Assembly (NCBI GenBank): GCA_029204225.1
Contig: CM055101.1
Coordinates: 30,148,519-30,212,518, forward strand
Source of the DNA: Diphasiastrum complanatum
Taxonomy: Eukaryota > Streptophyta > Lycopodiopsida > Lycopodiales > Lycopodiaceae
Length of the DNA stretch: 64,000 nt
Reading direction: 5' to 3'
Shown here: positions 11,901 to 22,670 of the stretch, one piece after another
Layout of the letters: each line of letters starts with the position of its first letter
How positions within the stretch are numbered: the stretch's first letter is position 1
Notes under the pieces: model-generated
Told to the model about the DNA's origin: nothing
Database searches by the model: none
Seen by the model: the letters and a program-made list of their open reading frames with translations, nothing else
Made by a program: the position numbers and the translations under genes

Positions 11901-13573
11901 GAACTAGGAGGAGTGAGTGAGGGGGGAAAGGCAAGCTACAGAAGCAAGCTATATATGCATTACCTAAATTTCAACCAGCTTAGAGAAATCAATAAGTTGA
12001 TAATCCCTTGTTTAGTCTCTTCTTGGCAGTGAAACAGCTAGAGCAAGGCTTGTGGAATGTTTGAAGGGAGTAAAAGCAAAAAAATTTACCTTCCTGTCAG
12101 CCAGAGGAGTCATCTCCAAGATGTTTGAATTTTGAGATCTTTCATCAGTGGTCCATGCCTCACTTGGCCCTAAACCCTGATTAAGTAGGTTTCCCTTTGA
12201 ATAGACTATAGTTGATGTTTCTGTTGTTCCTATTGCTGATTCATTGCCACTTTTTATTGTTGTGTGTGACTGCAGATTCCAGAATAGTAAAGCAATGATT
12301 GCATGCCCATCAGAGGTTTTAATCTTTAAACTTATTGTTGATAAATATGATAACCTGCATATGTAGCTCTCTCAAAGTTTGGTTTGTCCATTTATTAATG
12401 GCCTTACTCAGAAGTTTTAAATACAAGAAATGCATATTGATCTTAACCAGTTGTATTGAGCTATTTTTTTTAGTTTTGTTGAAAGTTGAAATTATATTTA
12501 GGCAGCTCAGCTCTTCTGGCTACTCGACGAACAAATTATGCCATATGGTCAGTTGTTGAGGGCAAATTGGCAATTGCAATCTTCCTTTTTGATGTCACAG
12601 CTGCCAAACCTTTCTAAATGCACTTTCTATTGTCCCAGATGAGGACTGCTTCAGTGTTTTGGCATGCACAAATGTTAGAAGACAGTTCAGTTCAATCAAA
12701 TTCAATTTTGAGTAGGGATGTCTCGTTTCATTGCATGTGCAGAGTTAGGGAATCATGAATAGGGATGATAAATCATGAGCTTTCTTCTATTTCTTGAAGC
12801 TTGAAGCAGTGAGGGCTGAGAAATGAGCGGCTGAGGCATGAGCAACGATTGGGGCATGAAAAGCAAGCCATAATGAGACATGAGAGCACCATCTAGTGAA
12901 TAAGGTTGCACAGCAAGCCATCTTTGTATATGCAACATCTCTGTCAGGTATGGCTATTAACTTCTTTAAGATTGTCTATTGGTTGGGCCTCTACCCATAT
13001 CAGCTAAGTCTCTCATCTAGTGTATGTCTTTTTATGAGCTTGGAAAACTTAGCCAAGCTTATGATTCAAACTTTTTGATTAGAGAGCTCAGCAAAGAGCT
13101 ATTTTCATCCTCTTGATCATATTTGTTTCTTGAAATAGCAATGTTCTGATGGTTCTTACACCTTTTACTTTCTTGAAAATCATAGCCACTTTGTTAATGA
13201 CTGCTTGTTTCCTATATTGTGAAGTTCTACTCTGGTACATTTGAAAGGATGTCTGTTGTGCATTTGTAATCTGGGTGAGAGAACGTAGACAACAGTTGTA
13301 ATTTGGTGAGAGAATCTCTAACACATATAAAATGTACCTATTGCTTAATATTCGTCTTGAACTACATAATACAAAGTCTTATGAACATAATTGTACTATG
13401 TTAGTAGTGACTTGAAAGATTGTGTGATAACTTCATAACAAAATAGTTGACAAACAACTTTTTCATGTGCAGCTGCGACATATCGCAACTGTGCTATAAT
13501 CACACTCCACGCGACTAAAAGATAGCAGATGTGAATCACATCTTGACATAATTTTGTGCTTGAAAATTAATCT
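8918..13573. other. 5' non-coding part of the hAT element
   Basis: No convincing coding sequence. Short open frames occur on both strands without recognisable domains. A long hairpin lies at 10795-10841. Upstream exons of the transposase could lie here but none is supported by homology that I can see. Confidence 0.45.
10795..10841. repeat. Hairpin inside the hAT element
   Basis: Arms aagtctttggcttgctgatc and the inverse gattagcaagccaaagactt with one mismatch, enclosing a six-base loop (gtcgtt). The stem is about 20 bp. Confidence 0.8.
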
Positions 13574-15920
13574 TTGTGGCTAACACATTTGGAAATCATG
13601 TCACAAAATGCCTCTAAAGAGAGCATGAATCAAAATCGACTCGATGCTTCTAAGGAGAGCATAAATGAGAATCTAGTAAAATGCTCTAAACGAAAGCAGT
13701 CCAATACTTTCAGTATGCCTGGCTTTCAAAGGAGAAGGCATACCATGCATGGTTGTGATCGATGCAATGGTGTAGGTGAAACTAGCATTGTGAACGAACA
13801 AATTAAGCCTTCTAATGAGAAAGAAAGTCTTGAATTTGCCAGAATAAAAAAAGCGTGCGATTTATGGCAAGATCGTTGGCTTATCGATTATCCTTGGCTG
13901 GAATTCAGTCGCAACTTGGGAAAAGTATTCTGCAAAGTGTGTAAGCAGCAGCCAAACAGGCTAAAAAATGTTTTTGGCTGTGTAGGGAGCACAAATATCC
14001 GTGCTAGCGCATGGCTAGACCATGGAAGGCCTAAGCAGCACAAAGACATTTATAAAGATCAAATGGAGGCTGAAAGAAATGCTCTACGTGTGGCCAATAT
14101 GACCATACGTGGCCAAAAAGAAGAAACACTTTGGACTCTTTTCAGAGTTGCATATTATATCGCAAAAGAAAATCTTGCATATAGTAAATTCCAGTCTTTG
14201 CTGCAATTATTTAGAATATGCGGGGTAAAAACAATGACCAAAAGCCTTTATCAGCATGATAAAGCATGTGCAGAGTTTGTAAAATATATCGGTGACTCAC
14301 TCTGAGAAAGCTTATTGGAAAAAGTGAAGCAAAGTCCAGTTTTTGGACTTATGGTAGATGAATCCACTGATATATCTGATACCAAGTCATTAGTAGTGTA
14401 CATAACTTACCTTGATAATTGTAGTCCTATGACCTCTTACTTATGTCTCACTTCCGTAGCCAATGAAAATGATGAAGCCTTATATGATGCCATAATTGAT
14501 ATCATTAGTACTTCTAATCTTGACATTCGGAAGTTTGTTGGTTTTGGTTCTGACGGAGCTGGAGTCATGGTAGATTCAAAATCTGGAGTTGCAACTAGAT
14601 TGAAAGTTGTTTGTCCTTTTTTATTAAGTATACATTCTGTTGCCCATAGATGTAACCTTGCTTGTTCTGGTCCAGCTTCTAAACTACCCTATGCTAAATT
14701 CCTTGATGCACTTGTTAACTCAATTGTCGCATTTTTTGCCAATAGTTGCAAACGACTAGCACTTCTACAATCATTAGAAATAGAATTGGCCAATGATGTT
14801 TTGAAATTGACAAGAGTGATTAGCACTAGATGGCTAAGTCGACATGGTTTCCTTAAAAGATTGTGTGACGTTCTCCAACCTGTCATACATGCAATAAAAG
14901 ATGAATTTAACAAGCTATCCCAAAAAAAAAAAAAATCAAAGAAATTCACTTCGATATGATGAAGTCCTTGATGTTGATGAGGATGCATTTGAAGCTGCCC
15001 TATCGTCTATAGCAAGTCAAAAAAAGCAATTCAAGCTGCTGCCGCAAAAAAGGCTTTTAGAAAATTTATGTGATTTCAAGAATCTGTACAGCTTGCATTT
15101 TCTAGTTGACATTCTTGGAAGATTGTCGATATTGAGCCTAATCTTTCAAAGAGATTACATTGAGGTGGGAGCCATATCAGGGATTGTATCAAGCGACATT
15201 GCCACAATTCAACTGGAGTACATTGAAGAACCACTCACCAACTTAAACGCTCAAACATGCGATAGCAAAGGCTATCCTCTTCTTCTGGAATACGATCTTG
15301 AAAAGGGATATTTGAGATGGTTGCAAGCTTGCCTTCGCGGTAATATGTATTATGATATTGAGATCAAAAGATGTATTTTAGGATCTGATTTAGATGAGGC
15401 AATAGCTTTTCAAAAGAGTTTTGCTCATGCTGTAGTAGAATGTTTGTCACAACAATTCAAAGACATGGGTCATCTAGGTTCTTTCAAAGTACTATCCCCT
15501 ATCAACATTCCGAAGTGCATGCGAGAAATGAAGGACTATGGTTACAACGACATCAATAAACTTGGTGAATTTTATGCAACAGGTAAAGTCAACAACATTG
15601 GAACTTCAATTCCTCCGATAATTGATTTACAAGACATAAGGGCAGAATACAAGACGTTCAAAATTAAAGCAATGACTGATTGGGCTGGGAGATCCTTTCG
15701 AGATACTTGGTCAATAATTGGGTCCAACGAACAATTAAGAGAAAAGTATAAGGGTTTGCATATGTTAGCATGCATTGCTCTCGTGCAATGTGCTAACTCA
15801 GCTGCTTGTGAGAGAGGCTTCAGCAGGATGAATCTTATCAAGGACCGAAAAAGAAATAGTTTGGAAGCAATGGAGGCTTTGATGCGCATCTCCATTGAGG
15901 GGAGTGTTGATGTCAATTGA
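13574..15920 (+). pseudogene. hAT transposase, two lesions
   Basis: Transposase for the surrounding element; the likely start is MSQNASKES at 13598. The N-terminal half has a TTF/BED-like zinc finger (FCKVCKQ, later HGRPKQHKDI). The RNase-H-like catalytic domain shows LMVDESTDISDTKSLVVYIT (first Asp), GFGSDGAGVM (second Asp), SVAHRCNLA, and near the C terminus the dimerisation region ANSAACERGFSRMNLIKDRK with the catalytic Glu in ACERGFS. An in-frame TGA at 14303-14305 and a frame change at the A14 run 14922-14935 interrupt it; otherwise it is open to 15920. It resembles the hAT proteins carrying DUF4371. It is probably inactive unless the A run slips or an intron removes the lesions. Confidence 0.88.
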
Positions 15921-18516
15921 TTTTGTTGTTGCTATTCGATCATGGGCTACATCAGCCGAATATAGACATATTTTTTATAACACTAGCGAAAAAGTGTTGT
16001 AGCGATCTTTTTATAATCTTGTACGTTTCATCTCAACTTTCATTTTGCAATAGTGTAAATGTAGATTTTCATATTTTTTAACATTAATGGTTATCTATTT
16101 GTTATAGTTTCTTACTAATATTAGCATTTGATTGTTTCAGCTCTTTAGGCTTTTATTCGGATTTTGTTGTTTCAAATTGCTACTTGTTATCTATATCATG
16201 ATATGTTTCAAAAACCTTGTAGCATGTGTTTATTTTGAGATATTGAAGTTGTCGCAAATGTCACAGGTTTGCAAGACTAACATTGAGGCATTCAGAAGTA
16301 CAAATAAGTATGGAGCTAAAAAAGTCAACTTTTGTGAGTGTGCATGAAGGAGAACATGCCAATTCTAACTCTCAAAAAAATCATAGCATATTGATAATTA
16401 TAGCATGCATTTTAGGTCATGTTTTGACTATAGCCTACATGTACTACGATTGTTCCATAAAAATTCAGGAGAATAATAAAATGCTAGTTTTTTTAGCTTG
16501 TTTGGCTTGAGACATGTAATTTAAGTATTGAAAACTCAAATTCTATCTTCCAAATGTGATTGATAGTTGGTTGTTTTTTCTAAAGCTGAAAAACTTGAAG
16601 TTTATGGTCACTGTAGACTATAATTGTAATATGTACTACGTACTATGTAGTCAGTCATGACTAAACTTTGGAACGTGTCAAGAGCTATGTTCACTAGAAC
16701 CGTCTTATATTTATGTATGGGGCCTGGGCTATTGCTAAGAACTTTAGAAGCCTAAAAAGCCTAATCATGTTATGTGAATTTGCTACTTTTGAGTGCTTTT
16801 CTAATTTTTTTCTTTGCAAATTAATTTGTTTTGGGATCAGCTAGACAAAGAACATAATCATGAATTCTGATATTTTCGGTTTAGATGTGAAGTTCTTTAT
16901 TGATGGGAAGGCAAGAAACTCAATTGATGAAAAGGCAGGAGGACAAATTTAGTATTACACTTCTGAATATATATGTATACTATTATTTGGTTCGTAATTG
17001 GGAACTATGCTCTCATCTTGCTATTTCAGTGATGTTAAAATCAGATTCAGAATCATCTTGAAAAGTAGTGATTTCAATTTTTGGTCATTGTAGGTCTTCG
17101 AGAAGGCAACTAGCATATCTAAGTTGTATAATATTAGGTTGTCAATGACACGTGCTAGTATGTAGATGTTTGCAAATGTAGTTTGAATTTTTTTGGTGAA
17201 AAAGAATAGTTTCACTTGTTGGCTTTCTCTGCTTATATGCCATGTATTTGATGCTTTAAAGACTCAATCACTATATTCCAAATGTTGTTTTTGACAGTTA
17301 GCCCTTTTTTATGAGGGTCAGAAGCTTATTGGGTGAGTTTATTGAAGTTGCTTGAGAATGCTTTGCCATTACTTTTTTTTTCAGTTAAATTTGTTATGAT
17401 GTAAATGCTTCAAAGAAGGATACTAAATGGTGGTTTTGTCTCCAGATTGTAGAGTTTATTTCAGCGTTTGTCTCCAGATTGTGAAGTGAATATTTCAGCG
17501 AATCTGATGGGAAGGCGAGAGGACTGATAATTTAGAATCATGTGATGTTGATTATATATGTAAAGCAGAGTGGAAACCATCTATTGTACATGATGGTCGA
17601 GTGTATGGCACGGATATATATGATATTGTTTTGTTATGTTTGCTATGTTGTTAAGAAGCTTTGATGAAGCTTTTGGAGTAGTTACTCGTACACTAGCATA
17701 ATTTTGTAAGCTTTAAAAAGGCAACTCATGGGAGTGCCAATTATTATCAAGTCTCAAAGGATGGTGCTTCCTAAATCATGTAATCATACAAGAGTTCACT
17801 CTTGCCTGTATGAAGTAAATCTAGAACCATATTGTTCAATGTTTGATCAATGACAATATTGAATATACAGTTTTGTGACTTTTGTGATGTGATTTTGAGC
17901 AATACTGTGATTTTGAAGATGCCTATCATGTACTGTTTTGCCATGAATCAACATCAAATGTAAATCTTACTGGATTTATGACATTGATGGAACCATTTCT
18001 TTATAGTGTTTAATATTTTATGTGTTGCATAATGTGTTGGTGTGGTTTGATGTTGGTTAATTTTACCTCGTATGATTTTATCAATGCATTCACTTTCAAA
18101 TTGCACTTCACAAAATTCGTACATTTTGCAAATTTGCAGTCATTGCTACACAGGCTTAAGCAAATATGAGAGTTTTTTGTATGTTTCATTTTAGAGTAAT
18201 ATGAGAGCATAGCTGTGTGGTTTGCACTCAATGATTGTGTAAACTGTACATATATACAGGAAATATGAGTGTGTAAATGGAAACTTAAAGGATTCAAATT
18301 CCTAAATAAAGACATTTATAAAGGAAGACAAAAGGAAATGTATGTAGGAAATTTAAGTTGTCAAAAGGAAAGTTGTAGGATTTTAGACTTTCAAAAAAAA
18401 TGTGCAAGAAAAGTGAGGTCATCTTTTTTGAAGTTCAGGATTTTGAAGGTAAAAAAAAATATGATTCCCAGAACTCCAAGTTTATACCAGATTTTGTTAG
18501 GGTAAGTGTCAATAGG
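15921..18516. other. 3' non-coding part of the hAT element
   Basis: AT-rich, no coding motif recognised, no internal LTR or gene fragment found. Confidence 0.5.
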
Positions 18517-18530
18517 TTTCCCACGCAATG

Positions 18531-18538
18531 CTTCATTG
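18531..18538. repeat. hAT target-site duplication, right
   Basis: cttcattg, the partner of 8896-8903. Confidence 0.9.
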
Positions 18539-18715
18539 TAAAAACCACATCATATATTACCTAATATGCCAATGAAACATTGAAGGGAATTTACATCGTT
18601 TCAAAATCAGACGAGTGGATTGGATTTTGATTTTAGCAACATTTGAATCTAAAAATTGGTTTTGCAACGAACCTACGAACCCATGTACACGAAGGGCTGA
18701 GAGAGAGTCTCCTAG

Positions 18716-18819
18716 CGTGACGTTCGTAAGCTATACATAGACTGTACGTAGTCGGGAAGAGACATACCGTGACGTTCGTAAGCTATATATAGGGTGTACG
18801 CGGTCGCGAAGAGACAGAG
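18716..18819 (+). promoter_or_regulatory. Tandemly duplicated core promoter of TPD1-like copy 1
   Basis: Two units of 52 bp starting cgtgacgttcgtaagctata at 18716 and 18768. Each contains a TATA-like core: ctatacatag at 18731-18740 and ctatatatag at 18783-18792. Copy 2 has the same duplication at 53195-53295, while copy 3 has one unit. The downstream unit has the better TATA box and is about 60 bp from the ATG. Confidence 0.75.
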
Positions 18820-18853
18820 TGCGTGAGAGAGAGAGAGAGAGAGGCCGAGGGCA

Positions 18854-19559
18854 ATGGCTCAATATAACGGTATTTTTAAGGTGGCAGCAGCTATAACAAG
18901 CGAAAGAACACACCTGTTCGTAGTCTTTTTGCTATGGCTGGCCCTTACCAGTTCCGCCATACAGCAACAGCAACAGCAGGGAGTGACCAAAACGAATGAG
19001 TACAGCAGTGTGGCGCAAACTCCATTGTTGGGGTTGATAGCAAGAAAGAATTTCTTGCCTGCTGAGCTCTTAATTTTCGTGCACTTGTCTGTGCTACCTG
19101 TGCCACAGTTCCGGAATCATGTGCTTCCCTTCAATTAGTTGCATTTGTTTACCTTGCGACGTCTCTTATCTTCTCTCATGTACGAAATAGAGTTATAGTT
19201 GCGATATTGCTTCATGCTTCTTGGCTCACCCTTTGTCTTACTTGCAGGTACGTATACTGGATGCGTAGGTGGATCAAGTATCAGAGTCGATCAGAAGAGG
19301 CTGAAGAAAATAGACAACAATGGAGATGGCGTCTGGAGAGTGAATATCACAAACTATTGCCATTGTAATGCAATAGGAATCCATGTGCACGGTGGAAATT
19401 TTGCACCTAAGATTGTAGATAACTTTATTCGTTCTGGGCTATGACGACTGTTTGATCAACGGTGGACATCACTTGAGTCCTCTTGAGACCATATCATTCG
19501 AATACGAAGGGCTCCATCCATATCCTTTCTCATTCAGATCAGCTCATTTTCAGTGCTAG
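18854..19559 (+). pseudogene. TPD1-like copy 1, pseudogene
   Basis: TPD1-like secreted cysteine-rich protein gene. Exon 1 from 18854 encodes MAQYNGIFKVAAAI, a hydrophobic signal peptide and a Gln run. Exon 2 starts at 19248 after cttgcag and encodes TGCVGGSSIRVDQKRLKKID, then NYCHCNAIGIHVH. Lesions relative to copy 3 are: G to A at 18996, turning the donor GTGAGT into ATGAGT; fourth cysteine changed to glycine at 19391-19393; and a net 5-bp loss near 19421 that shifts the frame to a stop at 19442-19444. The homologous stop would be 19557-19559. Family members act as secreted ligands for EMS1-type receptor kinases in flowering-plant anthers; that role is only inferred by family. Confidence 0.85.
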
Positions 19560-19964
19560 CAAGAAGATCCCTTGTTGGCGAAGTATAATGTATTAGCCTT
19601 TGGGAGATACATGCACATTATTTTCGACATATTCAAATGCAGTAGACGTAGCTGTTAATTCACAAGACTTTGCAGTACCTTATGCTTCAATATTATATCA
19701 ACATATGTGCATGCTTCATAGCATTCTAGTTGCTGTCGACAGTTTTCATCGTCAGGTTTTCAAATTTAGTATTGAAACAGAAATCTTTTTTACCTCACTT
19801 TCTTTATGATTATCTGTCCATGTAATCATATGTTCCAACTTCATTTTGAATGTGCTCACGTATGTCAAGTTCGTACGAAATTTTTGATGAGTTTGTGCTT
19901 GATGAAGAGATGGATGTATTCTCAAAGTGATGGTTAGTAACATGCAGCTTTAGGTAACATTAAA

Positions 19965-21640
19965 GCTGTTATAACATCTGACTGCCAAACTTTCCAATTA
20001 TTCTGAGTAGCAATTGCAACCATAATTCTTATAGAGGTAATTCTAACCACACGTGCATAAGTTTCGGTATAGTATATTCCTTTATTTGACTATATCCCTT
20101 TGCCACAAGCCTGGCTTTAAGCCTGTCAACTGTTTTGTCATCCTTCAATTTTACTTTGTACACCCATTTGTTTCCAGTTACCATTCAATTTTCAGGCATG
20201 TCTACAAGTTCCGATTCCTGGTTTTCTTCCATGGACTGAATCACTTATTCCATCGCTTTCCTTCAGCTTAGCCAAAACTTGGACTGCTTTGCTTCTGCTA
20301 GAGTTTTTGGTTCCAGTATGAGATCATTTCTTACTTCCATTAGGTAAATCATGTGTCCATACCTTTTCAATCTGGTTTCGTGGCTTCTTCAGGACTCTTT
20401 GTTGTTGCACCGTCTTGCTCCTCAGCTTCCAGCTCTACTTTAAGATCTGTGGACTGATCTTGCAAGAGATCATATGGCTTTATTTGAGAATCTATCTCTA
20501 GATAGGCCGTTTTGGGAGCAATTGTTTCATAGAATGATTTGTCCTCATAGAATTCTACATCTCTTGAAATTATGACTCTCTTAGTCTCTGGGATATAAAC
20601 TTTATATCCTTTCTGGTTGTTAGGATACCCCACAAATATACCTCTTCGTGCTCTTGGGTCAAGTTTCCTCTTGCCAACATCTTCCACTAATGCGTAGCAT
20701 AAACAACCAAAAACTCTGATATGGTCTAGCTTTTTGTCCACAGCTCATTAGGTGTTCTCCATCCCAGCCTTTGTACTAGCAACCTGTTATAGATATATGC
20801 AGCTGCTGACTTTTAGGCAAGCTCTTTCCATATATCATGCATCTCATGTTGTTCAGTAGGGCTCGATTCATCCTTTTACTAATCCCATTCTGCTGCGGGT
20901 TATGTGGACAAGTTAATTGTCATCTAATTCCTTCTTGCTTGCAAAATAGTTCAAATTCTTTACTGACATATTGTCCTCCATTATCTGTTCTCAATGCAAG
21001 AGGTGCTTGTCCCTTTTGTGATTTACATGCAGTCACATATTATTTGAAAAACAGATAAAGCCTCTGATTTGAGTTTTACAGACTTTACAGCAGTATAACG
21101 AGAATAATCATCACTGATCGTTATAAAGTATTTTGCTGACCCTATGGATAATACTTCAATGGATCCACAAAGATCACTATGAACAAACTCGAGCACTTTC
21201 TTGCTAAAGTGCTCACTAGATCTAGGAAATGATTTCTTATTCAATTTTCCTTTAAGAGAAACTTCACACTGTTTGCACTTTCTCTTTCCTTTCATCCCAT
21301 CCATCTAGTTTGATTCCCTTTGGTATTTGTTTTCCTAGTTTCCTGTGGGATGCATGTTTTTACCATTCATGCCAAAATAACAACTCTATGCCATGTCTTT
21401 TCTTTGTTCTGCAATATTGGCATGCTCCTCTTGTATAGGATTGCACTCAACTCTAAACAAATTTCCAGCTTTAACACATTTTATAATCAGCTTTTTATCA
21501 ACATACATTAGGCAGTTCCCTCCTTGAAATTTAGTTTCAATCCCCATGTCCATCATTCTGATGTCAGAAAGAATATTTTACTTATTCCAGGTACGTACAA
21601 AACTTCCATCAACCTACCCTCCCTTGTTTTACTAAGTTCA
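19965..21640 (-). pseudogene. Copia fragment, integrase and RT start, minus strand
   Basis: Reading from right to left: pre-integrase and integrase start (KRKCKQCEVSLKGK, FVHSDLCGSIEVLS, ITISDDYSRYTAV) at 21304-21023, integrase C-terminal part (HIRVFGCLCYAL, RRGIFVGYPNNQKGYKVYIP) at 20741-20367, then RT start at about 20270-19965 (IRIMVAIATQNNWKVWQS), truncated there. Frames are broken repeatedly. The left end abuts the 3' flank of TPD1-like copy 1 at the same junction as in copy 2 (54440-54450), so this fragment was duplicated together with the gene. Confidence 0.8.
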
Positions 21641-21660
21641 ATAAGAACTTGACCTGTTCC

Positions 21661-21751
21661 AGTGGAAACCCACTTGTGAGCATCTTTTCAATTTTTCTAG
21701 AATTCTTTTGAAAATTTACAGTTTCAAGGTGCTCACAAGTGGGTTTCCACT
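21661..21751. repeat. Perfect 22-bp inverted repeat
   Basis: agtggaaacccacttgtgag plus ca at 21661-21682 is repeated inverted at 21730-21751 with a 47-bp spacer. It sits between the fragment above and an RNase H fragment, near the apparent LTR start of the latter. Confidence 0.85.
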
Positions 21752-22182
21752 TGAGCTTTGAAATCCAACACTCCACGTTTATGTGGATCCTGAAATGTTT
21801 TGACCTTCGAATTTAAAATATTATAAAATCTGATATGATTGTCTTTTGATAGTTCTTTGGTGAAGTAATTCCTTGCCATAAAATTTATCCTGCAGGTGCT
21901 AACTGAAACTTCCCTACCTTGCACCATTATCCTAAGATAATGATATTTGATTTCTATATGCTTGCTTTGAGAATGAAATCTCAGATTGAAGAATAGTGTT
22001 ATTGTGCTTTGATTGTCACAATAGGAAATTGTTGGGTGTTGTTGAGCCAAATTGGCTCCTTGGCATTTGAGGTAGCAATGTATTTCTATTTTGTTGAAGA
22101 TAATGCAACTAAGATCTGTTTTTGCATTGGTTGTTCCAGGATATTGGGCCTTGGTTGAATAGAAAGCCAGTGCTCTTATCAT
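21733..22182 (-). pseudogene. Copia RNase H fragment, minus strand
   Basis: Encodes ISYCDNQSTITLFFNLRFHS, QSKHIEIKYHYLR and NYFTKELSKDNHIRF, typical of the copia RNase H C-terminal half. The N-terminal half is degenerate. Around 21771-21790 the coding end runs into ccacataaacgtggagtg then ttggatttc (minus sense), resembling a polypurine tract and LTR start. Confidence 0.75.
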
Positions 22183-22670
22183 CTGATTTGTACATGCTAC
22201 TTACTAAATCAATCTACCTTCTTATTGCGTTCAGTATCATGCAATCACTCTACCTTCTATACATCACTTCGCACTCTGAAATTGTTTGGCTACAAAATCA
22301 CTTTAGTACTAATGATTTCATACTTAGTTGCTAATAGGTTTGAAGCTGACTTCTGTCATTATAGCTTTGTTCAATTATTGATAAGTGTAGTCATGCATTA
22401 GGAAAGAAGACTCATTCTACTGTGCTTGATAATTCATGCATAGGCTTTGGATTCTCAAATTGCCATTCCTTCTTCCAACATAGTATAAGAGAACCATTCA
22501 AGGTATCAAAGTGGATCTTTAGATACTTTTCATATTATCAAATTCTTATCAGAACACACTTTCTCTTAATTCAGTAACTGATAATTGATTTGCAATTGTA
22601 GCATTGCACGATATCATTCATAAAGTCATCGACTTATCGACAGACCAAGGTTCCAAATAGATTATCAAAG
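22183..22670. other. No gene recognised
   Basis: Probably further retrotransposon debris; no motif can be supported. Confidence 0.4.

Larger units (their letters stand above)
8904..18530 (+). mobile_element. hAT-superfamily transposon, 9.6 kb
   Basis: Class II transposon bounded by an exact 8-bp target duplication, cttcattg at 8896-8903 and 18531-18538. The ends are imperfect terminal inverted repeats: CAGTGCTCAGGAAA at the left, and CATTGCGTGGGAAA reading inward from the right (10 of 14 match). An 8-bp duplication with CA-starting ends is diagnostic of hAT. It encodes a hAT transposase at 13574-15920, on the plus strand. Paralogous loci at 53010-53017 and 62693-62700 carry a single cttcattg and represent the empty site. 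Non-coding stretches 8918-13573 and 15921-18516 hold no recognised gene. Confidence 0.88.

Noticed and set aside
12335-13324. Short open frames inside the hAT element
   Set aside because: Under 80 codons, on both strands, no domain; expected by chance.
19004-19138. Continuation of TPD1-like exon 1 frame past the donor position (LPAELLIFVHLSVLPVPQF)
   Set aside because: In copy 3 this is intron sequence between GTGAGT and cttgcag; the frame is read-through.
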